From assembly GCF_002735705.1 (NCBI RefSeq), contig NZ_PDZL01000027.1:1-58278 (forward strand): a stretch of DNA of 58,278 nucleotides, given 5' to 3'. This stretch comes from Janthinobacterium sp. BJB426. Lineage in GTDB: Bacteria; Pseudomonadota; Gammaproteobacteria; Burkholderiales; Burkholderiaceae_D. The notes beneath the pieces are model-generated. The model made no database searches, was not told where the DNA came from, and was given only the letters and a program-made list of their open reading frames with translations. Below, piece after piece: positions 42,560-50,954 of the stretch (the stretch's first letter is position 1; the number at the start of each line of letters is the position of its first letter). The position numbers and the translations under genes are program-made.

Positions 42560-43072
42560 ATGCAGCCATCCCTGAAATATCTGAGCGCCTATTCCGAACA
42601 AACGCAAGCGCAAGTACAGCAACTGATCGCGCAAGACAAGCTGGGCGACGTCCTGTTGAAACGCTATCCGAACGCGCACGATGTACGCAACGACAAGGCT
42701 TTGTACCAGTATGTGCAGGACTTGAAGAATGAATTCCTGCGCAATGCCGAACCCATCAACAAGGTGGCGTTCGACAGCAAGATCCATGTGATCCAGCATG
42801 CGCTGGGCTTGCATACCTCGATCTCGCGCGTGCAGGGTGGCAAGCTCAAGGCCAAGCATGAAATCCGCGTGGCCACCATGTTCAAGGAAGTGCCGCTGGA
42901 ATTCCTGCGCATGATCGCCGTGCACGAACTGGCGCATGTGAAAGAAAAACAGCATGACAAGGCGTTCTACAAGCTGTGCACGTATATGGAACCGCAATAC
43001 CACCAGTACGAATTCGACGTGCGCCTGTACCTGACCCAGCTCGACCTGTCCGGCCAGCGCCTGTGGTCATGA
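42560..43072 (+). CDS. YgjP-like metal-dependent hydrolase (M48-like)
   Basis: A 170-residue cytoplasmic protein with the zinc motif HELAHVKEKQHDKAFY near residues 132-147, in which HELAH gives two ligands and the downstream His of KQHD the third, the pattern of the YgjP/WLM-like DUF45 family. E. coli YgjP was reported to hydrolyse UTP, while other members are annotated as peptidases, so substrate is open. The start is the ATG at MQPSLKYLS; upstream frame is not conserved. A strong bidirectional terminator follows. Confidence 0.82.
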   Translation: MQPSLKYLSAYSEQTQAQVQQLIAQDKLGDVLLKRYPNAHDVRNDKALYQYVQDLKNEFLRNAEPINKVAFDSKIHVIQHALGLHTSISRVQGGKLKAKHEIRVATMFKEVPLEFLRMIAVHELAHVKEKQHDKAFYKLCTYMEPQYHQYEFDVRLYLTQLDLSGQRLWS

Positions 43073-43108
43073 AGTCCTGGCCATAACGTCCCGATCCTGA
43101 CGTCCACG

Positions 43109-43148
43109 AAACAATGCCGCCCGGGGTATCCACTGGGCGGCATTGTTT
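43109..43148. terminator. Bidirectional terminator (YgjP-like / PEP-CTERM gene)
   Basis: A perfect 14-bp stem AAACAATGCCGCCC / GGGCGGCATTGTTT with a 12-base loop sits between two convergent genes. Confidence 0.93.
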
Positions 43149-43183
43149 CGTATGCGCCGGCGGGGCCGGCAGCAAGTTCAGAT

Positions 43184-43786
43184 TCAGGCGGCGTTCTTGC
43201 GGCGGCGCAGGAAGGCCAGCAGGCCCAGTCCGCCCAGCATCATGCCGTAGGTGGCAGGTTCCGGAACGGCGCTCACGCTGGCGGCGATATTGTCGACCTG
43301 GAAGGTGTGCAAGGCGCCTTCCTTCCACGATGCCGACAGCAGGTTGTTGAAGCCCGTGAACGTGTAATCGCTGAAGTTATGGCTGCCATCGAGGCTGAAG
43401 GTCTGCGTCACCGTGCCGCCGCCCACCTGGTGGCCGACGAAGGTCACGTCGTAGGGGCCAGGCAGGCTCACGAAGTCAGCCAGACTGATCGAGCTCAGCG
43501 AGAAAGCGGCACCATCGGTACGGCTCAAGGTTGTCGTCGTCAGCAAGGTGGCGCCAAGGCCGGCCGAGCCTGCATAGGCAAAGTTGCTTTGATGTGCGGA
43601 GCTCAACAGGCCCAGGAAGCTGCTGTCGAAATCGTAGCCGCTTTCGGAGTAGGAGTTGAAGACGGAACCGAGGATGCCGGGATGTTCCAGTGCATCGAAG
43701 CCGATGGTGGTGGTTTGTGCGTGGGCGCCGCCAGCGGCGAAAATGGCGGCGACAGCGGTCGCGCGCAAGAGAGTCATTGGTTTCAC
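43184..43786 (-). CDS. PEP-CTERM sorting-domain protein
   Basis: A 200-residue exported protein. It has an N-terminal signal peptide (about 1-23, ending GGAHA-Q), a mature domain of alternating beta strands rich in Ser, Gly and Phe, and a C-terminal sorting signal: VPEPATYGM, a hydrophobic helix LLGGLGLLAFL-like, then RRRKN. Such signals are processed by an exosortase/EpsH, not present in the window; cargo usually ends up in the extracellular matrix. The start is taken as GTG at 43786, because AAGGA lies 7 nt upstream of it; the ATG three codons later is too far. Confidence 0.9.
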   Translation of the reverse strand: MKPMTLLRATAVAAIFAAGGAHAQTTTIGFDALEHPGILGSVFNSYSESGYDFDSSFLGLLSSAHQSNFAYAGSAGLGATLLTTTTLSRTDGAAFSLSSISLADFVSLPGPYDVTFVGHQVGGGTVTQTFSLDGSHNFSDYTFTGFNNLLSASWKEGALHTFQVDNIAASVSAVPEPATYGMMLGGLGLLAFLRRRKNAA

Positions 43787-44033
43787 AATAGCATCCTTTC
43801 AAGATGATGAAGTAGCGAGGTTGTGGCAACTTGCAATACCTAGGCGTCGTAGCGGGAAATGGGAGGCGCCTCGCTGGGTGTCCGACATGCCTGTCTTTTG
43901 AACAAGTGCAGTAGAACACATTCATGCATAAAAAGCATCTTGATTTTCAAAAAAACATGCTACTAGAGAAATATTCTGGCCATATTTATATTAATTAGTT
44001 TGTTGAGCTTGATCAATTTTCCCGTGCAGAAAT

Positions 44034-44064
44034 AAAAAAACCATGCACTTCACAATGCATGGTT
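44034..44064 (-). terminator. Terminator of the TetR-TPR-LOG operon
   Basis: Minus strand: a 9-bp stem AACCATGCA / TGCATGGTT with an 8-base loop and seven T, 26 bp after the LOG gene stop. Confidence 0.88.
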
Positions 44065-44089
44065 CTGGATGAGATTCCACAAAGAAAAT

Positions 44090-44638
44090 TTACGGCACAC
44101 AATCCTTCAGTCGCTGTACCAGGGTCGCCGGATCGGCGTCGGCATTCAGAAACGCCGCGTGCTGCGGGCGGATGAAGCCCTGCTCCTTGCCGTTTTGCAC
44201 GAAAGCAATCAAGCCGTCATAAAAACGGTCGACATTGAGCAAGCCGATGGGCTTGGCGTGCAAGCCCAGCTGGGCCCAGGTCAGCATCTCGAACAGCTCT
44301 TCCAGGGTGCCATAGCCGCCAGGCATGGCGATGAAGGCGTCGGACAGGCTGGCCATCATCGCCTTGCGCTCATGCATGTCCTTCACGATGAACTGGCGCG
44401 TCAAGCCCGTGTGGCCCACTTCGCGCTCGACCAGCTGGGTAGGAATCACGCCCGTCACCTCGCCGCCCAGGCGCAGCACTTCATCGGCGATCACGCCCAT
44501 CAGGCCCACCTTGCCGCCGCCATACACGAGGGAAATATTTTCCGCCACCAGCACGCGCGCCAGTTCGCGCGCCGCCACGGCATAGTCCGGCGAGACGCCC
44601 GCGTTGGCGCCACAATACACACATAAAGCCTTGATCAC
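44090..44638 (-). CDS. LOG family phosphoribohydrolase-like protein (TIGR00730)
   Basis: A 182-residue cytoplasmic Rossmann-fold protein of the LOG family, which releases ribose 5-phosphate from nucleoside monophosphates including cytokinin precursors. The active-site motif PGGYGTLEE is at about residues 106-114, and LVYGGGKVGLMGV forms the nucleotide loop. Length is normal. Starts 8 bp after the TPR gene on the same strand; the earlier label lysine decarboxylase is not appropriate. Physiological substrate unknown here. Confidence 0.92.
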   Translation of the reverse strand: MIKALCVYCGANAGVSPDYAVAARELARVLVAENISLVYGGGKVGLMGVIADEVLRLGGEVTGVIPTQLVEREVGHTGLTRQFIVKDMHERKAMMASLSDAFIAMPGGYGTLEELFEMLTWAQLGLHAKPIGLLNVDRFYDGLIAFVQNGKEQGFIRPQHAAFLNADADPATLVQRLKDCVP

Positions 44639-44646
44639 AGTAATCC

Positions 44647-45420
44647 CTACCCTTTCAATTCATCGATCGCCGCCTCGACCTCGAGGCGCTCCTTGGCGTC
44701 CAGTGCCTCGCACTCGGCCGCCTTTTCATACAGGGCCAGCGCTTCCGCCAGCTTTTTCTTTCCATCAAGCATGTTCAACGCGCGCGCATATTCGCTGTGG
44801 GCCAGCGCCGAATACGGCGTCAGGGCCAGCGCCGTCTTGAAATGCTGATAGCCATCTTCCTTGTTGGCGCCATAGGTCAAGCCGCCTATCATGGCGCCGA
44901 CCTTGTCGATAATTTCCGTATGATAAATCCCAAACGCGATATGCGCTTCCGCATGCATGGGCGCCACCGTCATCGTGCGGTCCAGGCTATTGCGCACGCG
45001 CGCGCCCATGCCCTGCGCCAGGGCCTTGACGACGGACGTGCCCAGCGCGTAGCGGCCCAGGCTGTAGGCATGCCAGTAGTAGCCGGCCGGATTGTCCGGC
45101 TGCTCGCTCTGCTGGCGCTCGCAGCGCTCGGCCACTTCCTCGTACATGTCGAGTTTCCGGCTGTCGTCCACTTCCAGGTGCGTGGCATAGATGCAAGTCG
45201 CCTTGTGCGCCACCGCATAGCCGGGCACGCCGACGGCCAGGCCCAGTTTCACGGCGCGCTCGAAGTCGCCCGCATGGAAGGCCAGCCAGGCTTGCACCAG
45301 CGCAGGGTGGGTGGGAAACGGCTCCACGTCGCCCGCATGCAGGCGCGCCCAGGCCGCTTCCAGGGTTTGCGGCGTGTAGACATATGCTTCGTCCGGATAA
45401 GGAAATTGTTTCCAAGCCAT
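44647..45420 (-). CDS. Tetratricopeptide-repeat protein
   Basis: A 257-residue protein without a signal peptide, rich in helical pairs. At least three TPR-like units can be read: around ALVQAWLAFHAGDFERAVKLG, NKEDGYQHFKTALALTPYSA and LAEALALYEKAAECEALDA. Probably a cytoplasmic scaffold of unknown partner. It lies 41 bp after the TetR regulator and 8 bp before the LOG gene, forming a three-gene operon ended by the terminator at 44034. Confidence 0.85.
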   Translation of the reverse strand: MAWKQFPYPDEAYVYTPQTLEAAWARLHAGDVEPFPTHPALVQAWLAFHAGDFERAVKLGLAVGVPGYAVAHKATCIYATHLEVDDSRKLDMYEEVAERCERQQSEQPDNPAGYYWHAYSLGRYALGTSVVKALAQGMGARVRNSLDRTMTVAPMHAEAHIAFGIYHTEIIDKVGAMIGGLTYGANKEDGYQHFKTALALTPYSALAHSEYARALNMLDGKKKLAEALALYEKAAECEALDAKERLEVEAAIDELKG

Positions 45421-45461
45421 ATATCTCTCCTGTAAATGACGACGTGGCGCCAGCAGCCGCG

Positions 45462-46133
45462 TCAGTCGTTCTTGAGTTTGGTCACATACTCTTCCGACAG
45501 TTTGCGAAACAGCAAATGCGTTTCATTGCGCAAATACGGCCCGATCAGGGACAGCACCTGGTAGCAGCCGCGCGCCAGCGCATCGGACATCGATTGCTGC
45601 TCGCTGTACTTGCGCGGGTTGCGCACATACTCGTACGACAGCCAGTAGGTGGCAACGACCACCATATTCGTCGCCATCGCGGCCACTTCCATGTCCGATG
45701 CTTCCAGCGATTGTTCGCTGCGCAAGTCTTCGCACAGCTGCGTGGCGACCTTGATCTTGTGCGCCAGGATCAGCTTGAAGTGCAATTCCAGCTTGCGGTT
45801 GCGCGACAGCAAATCGTTGAGGTCGCGATAGAAAAAGCGGTAGCGCCAGATCAGCTCGAACATCAGGTGCAAATACAGCCAGACATCCTCGATATTCGAG
45901 CGGCGCCCGTCGGGCACGGTCAGGATGCGCTCGATTTCCGCCTCGAACTGGACGAAGATCGAATTGACGATATCGTCCTTGTTACGGAAGTGGTAGTACA
46001 GGTTGCCGGGCGAAATGTTCATCTCTTCCGCGATCACGGTCGTCGTGATATTCGGCTCACCAAACTCATTGAACAGGCGCAGCGACAACTCCAGGATGCG
46101 TTCGCGGGTACGGCGTGGTGCTTTTTGTAGCAT
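45462..46133 (-). CDS. TetR/AcrR regulator, PhaD-like
   Basis: A 223-residue TetR-family regulator. The helix-turn-helix is at about 10-55 (RILELSLRLFNEFGEPNITT, then ISPGNLYYHFRNKDDIV). This N-terminus and the following region (YLHLMFELIWRYRFFYRDLNDLL) resemble PhaD, the activator of phasin genes in Pseudomonas. The reading is supported by the PhaF-like phasin gene 138 bp upstream on the same strand. Assignment is by pattern recognition from family knowledge, not alignment. Start: ATG at 46133, with GAGAG 9 nt before. Confidence 0.82.
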   Translation of the reverse strand: MLQKAPRRTRERILELSLRLFNEFGEPNITTTVIAEEMNISPGNLYYHFRNKDDIVNSIFVQFEAEIERILTVPDGRRSNIEDVWLYLHLMFELIWRYRFFYRDLNDLLSRNRKLELHFKLILAHKIKVATQLCEDLRSEQSLEASDMEVAAMATNMVVVATYWLSYEYVRNPRKYSEQQSMSDALARGCYQVLSLIGPYLRNETHLLFRKLSEEYVTKLKND

Positions 46134-46231
46134 GGCGGGCAATCTCTCTGTGTTCTGCCTCAAGCATACCACCTAAGATAGCTGGAATGAAACACTCCGC
46201 CCTTAGCCGCCGGCGAAAAGCACGGGCAAGA

Positions 46232-46253
46232 AAAAGCCTGCTCGCGCAGGCTG
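46232..46253 (-). terminator. Terminator of PhaF-like phasin gene
   Basis: Minus strand: a 7-bp stem AGCCTGC / GCAGGCT with loop GCGA and a T-run of five, 18 bp after the phasin gene stop. Confidence 0.85.
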
Positions 46254-46271
46254 GGGGGATGCGGCGCCAGC

Positions 46272-46877
46272 TCAGGCGGCCGGCGCTTTTTTCTTCGCCG
46301 CCGGTCTCGCCGCCGGCTTGCTCGCCGGCTTGGCTGCGGCGCGCGGCGCGGCCCTGGCCGCCGGCTTGGCCGGAGCCTTGGCGACGGCCGCTTTCGGCGC
46401 GGCTTTTGGTGCTGTTTTCGGTACGGTTTTCGGCGCCGCCTTCACGGCGGGCCTGGCCGCAGCCTTCGGCTTGGGCGCTGGCGCGGCCTTGGCCGACAGC
46501 GCCGCCACTTGCCGGCTCAAGGCGTCGATCTGCGCATGCAGCGCGGCGAGGTCCTGTTGCGTGGGCACGCCGATGGTGGCCAGGGCGCGCGCGACGCGCT
46601 CTTCGAACACCTGTTCCAGCTTGTCCCAGGAGCCGCTGGCCTGCTTGCCCACGCCATCGGCCAGTTTGCTGACGCTGTCGCTGACATCGGCCACCTTGTC
46701 TTCGGCCCGCTTCTGGAATTCCGTGCCTTCCTTCACCAGCTTGGAAAACACGCGCCCGCCCTCTTCCTGCGCTTTGGCAAAGGCGCCCAGGCCCGCTTGC
46801 CAGATCTGCTGCGCGGACGAGCGCACGGCGTTCGCCAATTCCTTGTCTTCCGCCAGTTCCTTCAGTTTCTTCACCAT
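46272..46877 (-). CDS. PhaF/PhaI-type phasin with histone-like tail
   Basis: A 201-residue granule-associated protein. Residues 1-105 form the amphipathic phasin domain (MVKKLKELAEDKELANAVRS; later WDKLEQVFEERVARAL), and 108-130 a short leucine-zipper-like coil (LAALHAQIDALSRQVAAL). The C-terminal 70 residues are an AAKP-rich, histone H1-like tail (repeats such as AKPAARAAPRAAAKP), which in Pseudomonas PhaF binds DNA and segregates PHA granules. Adjacent to the PhaD-like regulator and separately terminated. Confidence 0.88.
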   Translation of the reverse strand: MVKKLKELAEDKELANAVRSSAQQIWQAGLGAFAKAQEEGGRVFSKLVKEGTEFQKRAEDKVADVSDSVSKLADGVGKQASGSWDKLEQVFEERVARALATIGVPTQQDLAALHAQIDALSRQVAALSAKAAPAPKPKAAARPAVKAAPKTVPKTAPKAAPKAAVAKAPAKPAARAAPRAAAKPASKPAARPAAKKKAPAA

Positions 46878-47013
46878 CGCCAGCTCCCGTCAATTGAAAA
46901 GGCCATGCCACTTCATGGATACTTTTTATTCTAGTGAGCAAAACTAGAGACGGGAGTCTAATTCGATGGAAAGCTGCTACTCAACGTGCGCCAGCGCACG
47001 CGGCGGCAAGCGC

Positions 47014-50000
47014 CTAGGCCGCTGCCTTCACCTGGCCATGCAGCAGCTTGTGCAGGCGGAAGCCTTCGCGGATATTCTCGCGCAGCACGGCGCCTTTCCA
47101 CGGCTTGGTGTAGAAGCGGTCGACGGCGCCACGGTTGATGGCCGCCATGATGGGCGTCAGGTCGGCAAAGGCCGACAACATGATGCGGAAGGTGTCGGGG
47201 CACAGGTGCTTGACCCGCTCCATGAATTCGGTGCCGCTCATGAGCGGCATGCACTGGTCGCACAGGATCACCTGCACCTTGTGGCGCGCCAGGATATCGA
47301 AACCCTCGGCGGCCGTCTGCGCCGTCAGGATGCGGTAGCCATCCTGCGCCAGGAAGTCACTGAGCACGTCGAGCATGAAAACATCGTCATCGACGATCAG
47401 CAAGGTTTGCTGCTCTTCGCCAGCGGCATCCTGCGGCGCCTGCAGCAGTTTGCCACCCATCAGCATCTGCTCGAATTCCTCGTGCGGCACGGGGCGGCTG
47501 AAATAATAACCCTGCATCTCGTCGCAGCCGTGGCGTCGCAAATAGGCCAGCTGCGCATCGTTTTCCACGCCTTCGGCGATCACTTCCAGCTTCATGCTGT
47601 GCGCCATGCTGATGATGGCCAGCACGATGGCCGCGTCGTCCGGATTGCTGGTGACTTCGCGCACGAAGGCGATGTCGATCTTCAGCTTGTCGATGGGGAA
47701 GCGCTTCAGGTAGGCCAGGCTGGAATAGCCGGTGCCGAAATCGTCGATGGAAATCTGGATGCCCAGCGCCTTGAGATTGCGCAATACGGCGATGGTTTCC
47801 TCGGCATTCGACATGAGCGAGCTTTCCGTCAGCTCCAGCTCCAGCAGTTCCGGCGCGATATCGTACTTGCGGATCGCCTTGAGCACTTCCTCTTGCAGGC
47901 CGCCAACGAAAAACTGGATGCCCGACACGTTCACCGACAGGTGCACGGGCCCGATGCTGCTGGCGCCCCACTCGCTGATCTTCTTGCACGCCTCGTCGAG
48001 TACCCAGTTACCCACGCGCACGATCAGACCCGTTTCTTCCAGCAGAGGGATGAACAGGGCCGGCGAAACCATGCCGTGACCGGGGCGGCGCCAGCGTATC
48101 AGCGCCTCGGCGCCGCTGATGCGCCCCGAAATGATATTCACCTTGGGCTGGAAGAACAGCACGAATTCTTCGTTGTCGATGGCGCGCCGCAGGGCATTTT
48201 CCATGTCCAGCCGCGCCATCGACTGCGCATTCATTTCCGCCGTGAAAAAGCGGAAGGCGTCGCGGCCCGCTTCCTTGGCGCGGTACATGGCCGTGTCGGC
48301 ATATTGAATCAGGGTGTCCGCATCGACGCCGTCGTCGGGGTACACGGAAATGCCGATGCTGACCGTCACCGTCACTTCATGCCCCTGCAAGTCGAAGGGC
48401 TTGCGCATCGCTTCGCGGATCTTGTCGACCACGCCCACGGCATGCTGGGCGCCGTCGGGCAGCACCAGGATGGTGGCAAATTCATCGCCGCCAAAGCGGC
48501 CGATGGTGTCGCGCACGCGCAGGCAGTCGACGAGGCGGCTGGAAAACTGGCGCAGCAGGTCATCGCCGATGGTGTGGCCCAGGGTATCGTTGATATTCTT
48601 GAAGCGGTCGATATCCATGAACAGCACGGCCACGGCCCACTGGTGCTCGGCCGCCTGGGTCAGCGAATGGGTCAGCGAGGCGTAGAACTGGCTGCGGTTC
48701 GGCAAGCCTGTCAAGGTGTCGAAATGGGCCAGCTTCATCAGGCGCTGCTCCGCATCCTTGCGCTCGGTGATGTCGCGCGCCACGGCTACCAGGATCCAGC
48801 TCTGCCCCGAGCGCAGGGTGCGCCGCTGCACTTCCACCGACAGCGGCGAACCGTCCTTGCGCTGCAGCTGCAATTCCGTCATCGGCCCGCCCTGGTCGCC
48901 CGCCAGCAGCTTGTTGTACAGCTCTTCCAGCTGCGATTCTCCCTCGTGCGCGTGGCCCGGCCCCACGCGCAGGAAATCCTCGCGCTCGAAACCAAGCATG
49001 CGGCACGCCGTCTGGTTGACGTCGACGAAGCACATGCCGGCGCGGTCGACGAGAAAAATCGCGTCGGCCGTGGCGTCCATCGCCAGGCGGAAGCGGCGCA
49101 AGTCTTCATCGAGGCGGATGCGCGCCGCCATGTCCAGGGTCAGCTGCTCGTGATGGCGCTTGATTTCGTCGTACAGCAGCAGGTTGTCGTAGGCGACGGC
49201 GATCTGCGCCGCCACCGTGGCGGCGACCCGCTCATCGACTTCGGAAAACTCATTCGCCCCCAGCTTGTCGACCAGGTACAGCCAGCCGTGGCTGCGCTCG
49301 CGCGAGGCGATGGCCACGCCCAGGAAGGAATGCACGGGCGGGTGCGTGTCGGGCAAGCCCAGCGCGCCGGGGTCGCCCTTCAAGCCATTGACCCGGTAGG
49401 GCTGGCGCTGTTCCAGCAAGCGGTTCAAAATACCCGTGCGCGGCGCGCTGGCGATGCGCTCGAGGTTTTTCTCGGCGCCGCACGAGGAAAAATAGCTGAG
49501 CTTTTCGGCGCCCTCTTCCAGCACGCCAATGCAGGCGTACTTGGAGACGCAGATATTCTGCGCCACCTTGCAGCCCGCCTCGATCAGGGCGCGCGGATCG
49601 CGTTCGGCGCCCAGCTCGATGCCCAGCTCGATCAGGGCCGTCAGGCGCAGGCTGACCGCCTGCAGGCTGGACAGCGAACGCGACAGGCGCTCCGTCATGA
49701 CGCCCAGGTCTTCGGGGATGGCGGCTTGGCCCTCGCGCTGGCTGGCCAGCTGCGAAATCTGCTGGCTGCTCGATTCGAGTTCATCGAGGTAGCCGCTGAC
49801 CTGGTGCTCGATGCCGGCCAGCTTGCCCGTGGCGGGAGGCGCCGCAGCACCGCCAGCGCCCGGCGCAGCCGGCACCTGTGGCGCCGCCGGCATCAGCCCC
49901 AGCGCCTCGTTGACGGTGCGCACGATGACCTCGGGGTCGGATGGCTTGGGCAGCACCCAGCGCACGCCGCACGCCTGCGCCAGCAGGATCGCTTCCTGCT

Positions 50001-50652
50001 CGCGGTAGGTAGCCGTATAAAAGATGATGGGCACGTCGGTCAGCGCGGGATCGGCATGCACGCGCGTGACAAATTCGTAGCCGTCCATGTTCGGCATAAG
50101 GATGTCGGAAATGATCAGGTCCGGCCGCTCGGTGCGCAGCAATTCCAGCGCGTCGGCGCCATTCGCCGCCTCCAGCAGGCGGTGGCCGCCGTAGCCCAGC
50201 AGCGCGGTCAGGAACTCGCGGTTCAGCACATGATCATCGACGATCAGGATGGTGGCTATGTCGTTTTTAACTGGCGTCGACGGCGCCCCGGGTAAAAAAG
50301 ACTCCAGCTCCGCGACGAACAGGTCGGGTTCGATCGGCTTGCCGATGTAGCCATTGAAGCCCGCTTCGAGCAGGCGCTCGCGGTCGCCCACCATGGCCAG
50401 CGCCGTCACGGCCAGGGCCGGGATCTTGCGCAGCTGCGGGTCCTTCTTCAGCTCCGCCACCACGCCGTAGCCATCGAGCTTGGGCAAATGCACGTCGCAA
50501 ATGATCAAGTCCGGCAATTCGCTGCGCGCCATGCGCACGCCCTCTTCGCCGTCATAGGCGGCCAGCGGCGTGTACCCGAAGGCACGCAGCAAATACACCA
50601 TCAATTCCATATTGGTGGCGTTATCTTCGATAATCAGGATACGTGCGGACAA
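47014..50652 (-). CDS. Multi-domain c-di-GMP protein: REC-REC-GAF-PAS-GGDEF-EAL-REC
   Basis: A 1212-residue soluble signalling protein with, in order: REC1 (1-125, phosphoacceptor Asp53), REC2 (132-250, Asp183), an Ala/Pro linker, GAF (about 335-495), PAS (about 520-635), GGDEF (640-800), EAL (815-1065) and REC3 (1083-1200, Asp1132). GGDEF is intact at 721-725 with a product-inhibition RVRD at the expected place. EAL is intact (EAL 849-851, with DDFGTGYSSL and EGVE). Both diguanylate cyclase and phosphodiesterase activity are therefore possible. No histidine kinase is adjacent. Upstream 300 bp of noncoding DNA carries the promoter. Confidence 0.95.
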   Translation of the reverse strand: MSARILIIEDNATNMELMVYLLRAFGYTPLAAYDGEEGVRMARSELPDLIICDVHLPKLDGYGVVAELKKDPQLRKIPALAVTALAMVGDRERLLEAGFNGYIGKPIEPDLFVAELESFLPGAPSTPVKNDIATILIVDDHVLNREFLTALLGYGGHRLLEAANGADALELLRTERPDLIISDILMPNMDGYEFVTRVHADPALTDVPIIFYTATYREQEAILLAQACGVRWVLPKPSDPEVIVRTVNEALGLMPAAPQVPAAPGAGGAAAPPATGKLAGIEHQVSGYLDELESSSQQISQLASQREGQAAIPEDLGVMTERLSRSLSSLQAVSLRLTALIELGIELGAERDPRALIEAGCKVAQNICVSKYACIGVLEEGAEKLSYFSSCGAEKNLERIASAPRTGILNRLLEQRQPYRVNGLKGDPGALGLPDTHPPVHSFLGVAIASRERSHGWLYLVDKLGANEFSEVDERVAATVAAQIAVAYDNLLLYDEIKRHHEQLTLDMAARIRLDEDLRRFRLAMDATADAIFLVDRAGMCFVDVNQTACRMLGFEREDFLRVGPGHAHEGESQLEELYNKLLAGDQGGPMTELQLQRKDGSPLSVEVQRRTLRSGQSWILVAVARDITERKDAEQRLMKLAHFDTLTGLPNRSQFYASLTHSLTQAAEHQWAVAVLFMDIDRFKNINDTLGHTIGDDLLRQFSSRLVDCLRVRDTIGRFGGDEFATILVLPDGAQHAVGVVDKIREAMRKPFDLQGHEVTVTVSIGISVYPDDGVDADTLIQYADTAMYRAKEAGRDAFRFFTAEMNAQSMARLDMENALRRAIDNEEFVLFFQPKVNIISGRISGAEALIRWRRPGHGMVSPALFIPLLEETGLIVRVGNWVLDEACKKISEWGASSIGPVHLSVNVSGIQFFVGGLQEEVLKAIRKYDIAPELLELELTESSLMSNAEETIAVLRNLKALGIQISIDDFGTGYSSLAYLKRFPIDKLKIDIAFVREVTSNPDDAAIVLAIISMAHSMKLEVIAEGVENDAQLAYLRRHGCDEMQGYYFSRPVPHEEFEQMLMGGKLLQAPQDAAGEEQQTLLIVDDDVFMLDVLSDFLAQDGYRILTAQTAAEGFDILARHKVQVILCDQCMPLMSGTEFMERVKHLCPDTFRIMLSAFADLTPIMAAINRGAVDRFYTKPWKGAVLRENIREGFRLHKLLHGQVKAAA

Positions 50653-50954
50653 TTAGCGCCCCCAATAAAAACTGCATGGACTCATTTTCTGCCTGCGTTC
50701 AACTTTCCGTTTGCGCGATCTACATAACAATCCTACAACATCTTGCCATACATCCAGAAAAATATCTGTCCGCAGGATGCCTGCGGAACGGAACAAGCGG
50801 CCCCAGGAGCAAATTTCCGCCGGCTGTCTTCTGACGTTAGCTTAATACAGTACGCCAGTGGAAAACAGCATTTTCTACCCCTGGCGCTGTTAAATACGGG
50901 CAACAGCAGAGTCAAAAGAGACAGTCTTGCCATGCAGATAAAACACAACAGGAC
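50653..50954. other. Intergenic region upstream of c-di-GMP gene, with a hairpin at 50770-50786
   Basis: These 302 bases have no supportable gene. A tight perfect hairpin CCGCAGG-ATG-CCTGCGG at 50770-50786 has no T-run. It may be an operator. The lipase operon ends at its far side without an obvious intrinsic terminator. Confidence 0.55.

Noticed and set aside
46272..46500. Tandem GCC/GGC-rich DNA as a simple-sequence repeat
   Set aside because: It encodes the AAKP-rich histone-like tail of the phasin and has irregular units.
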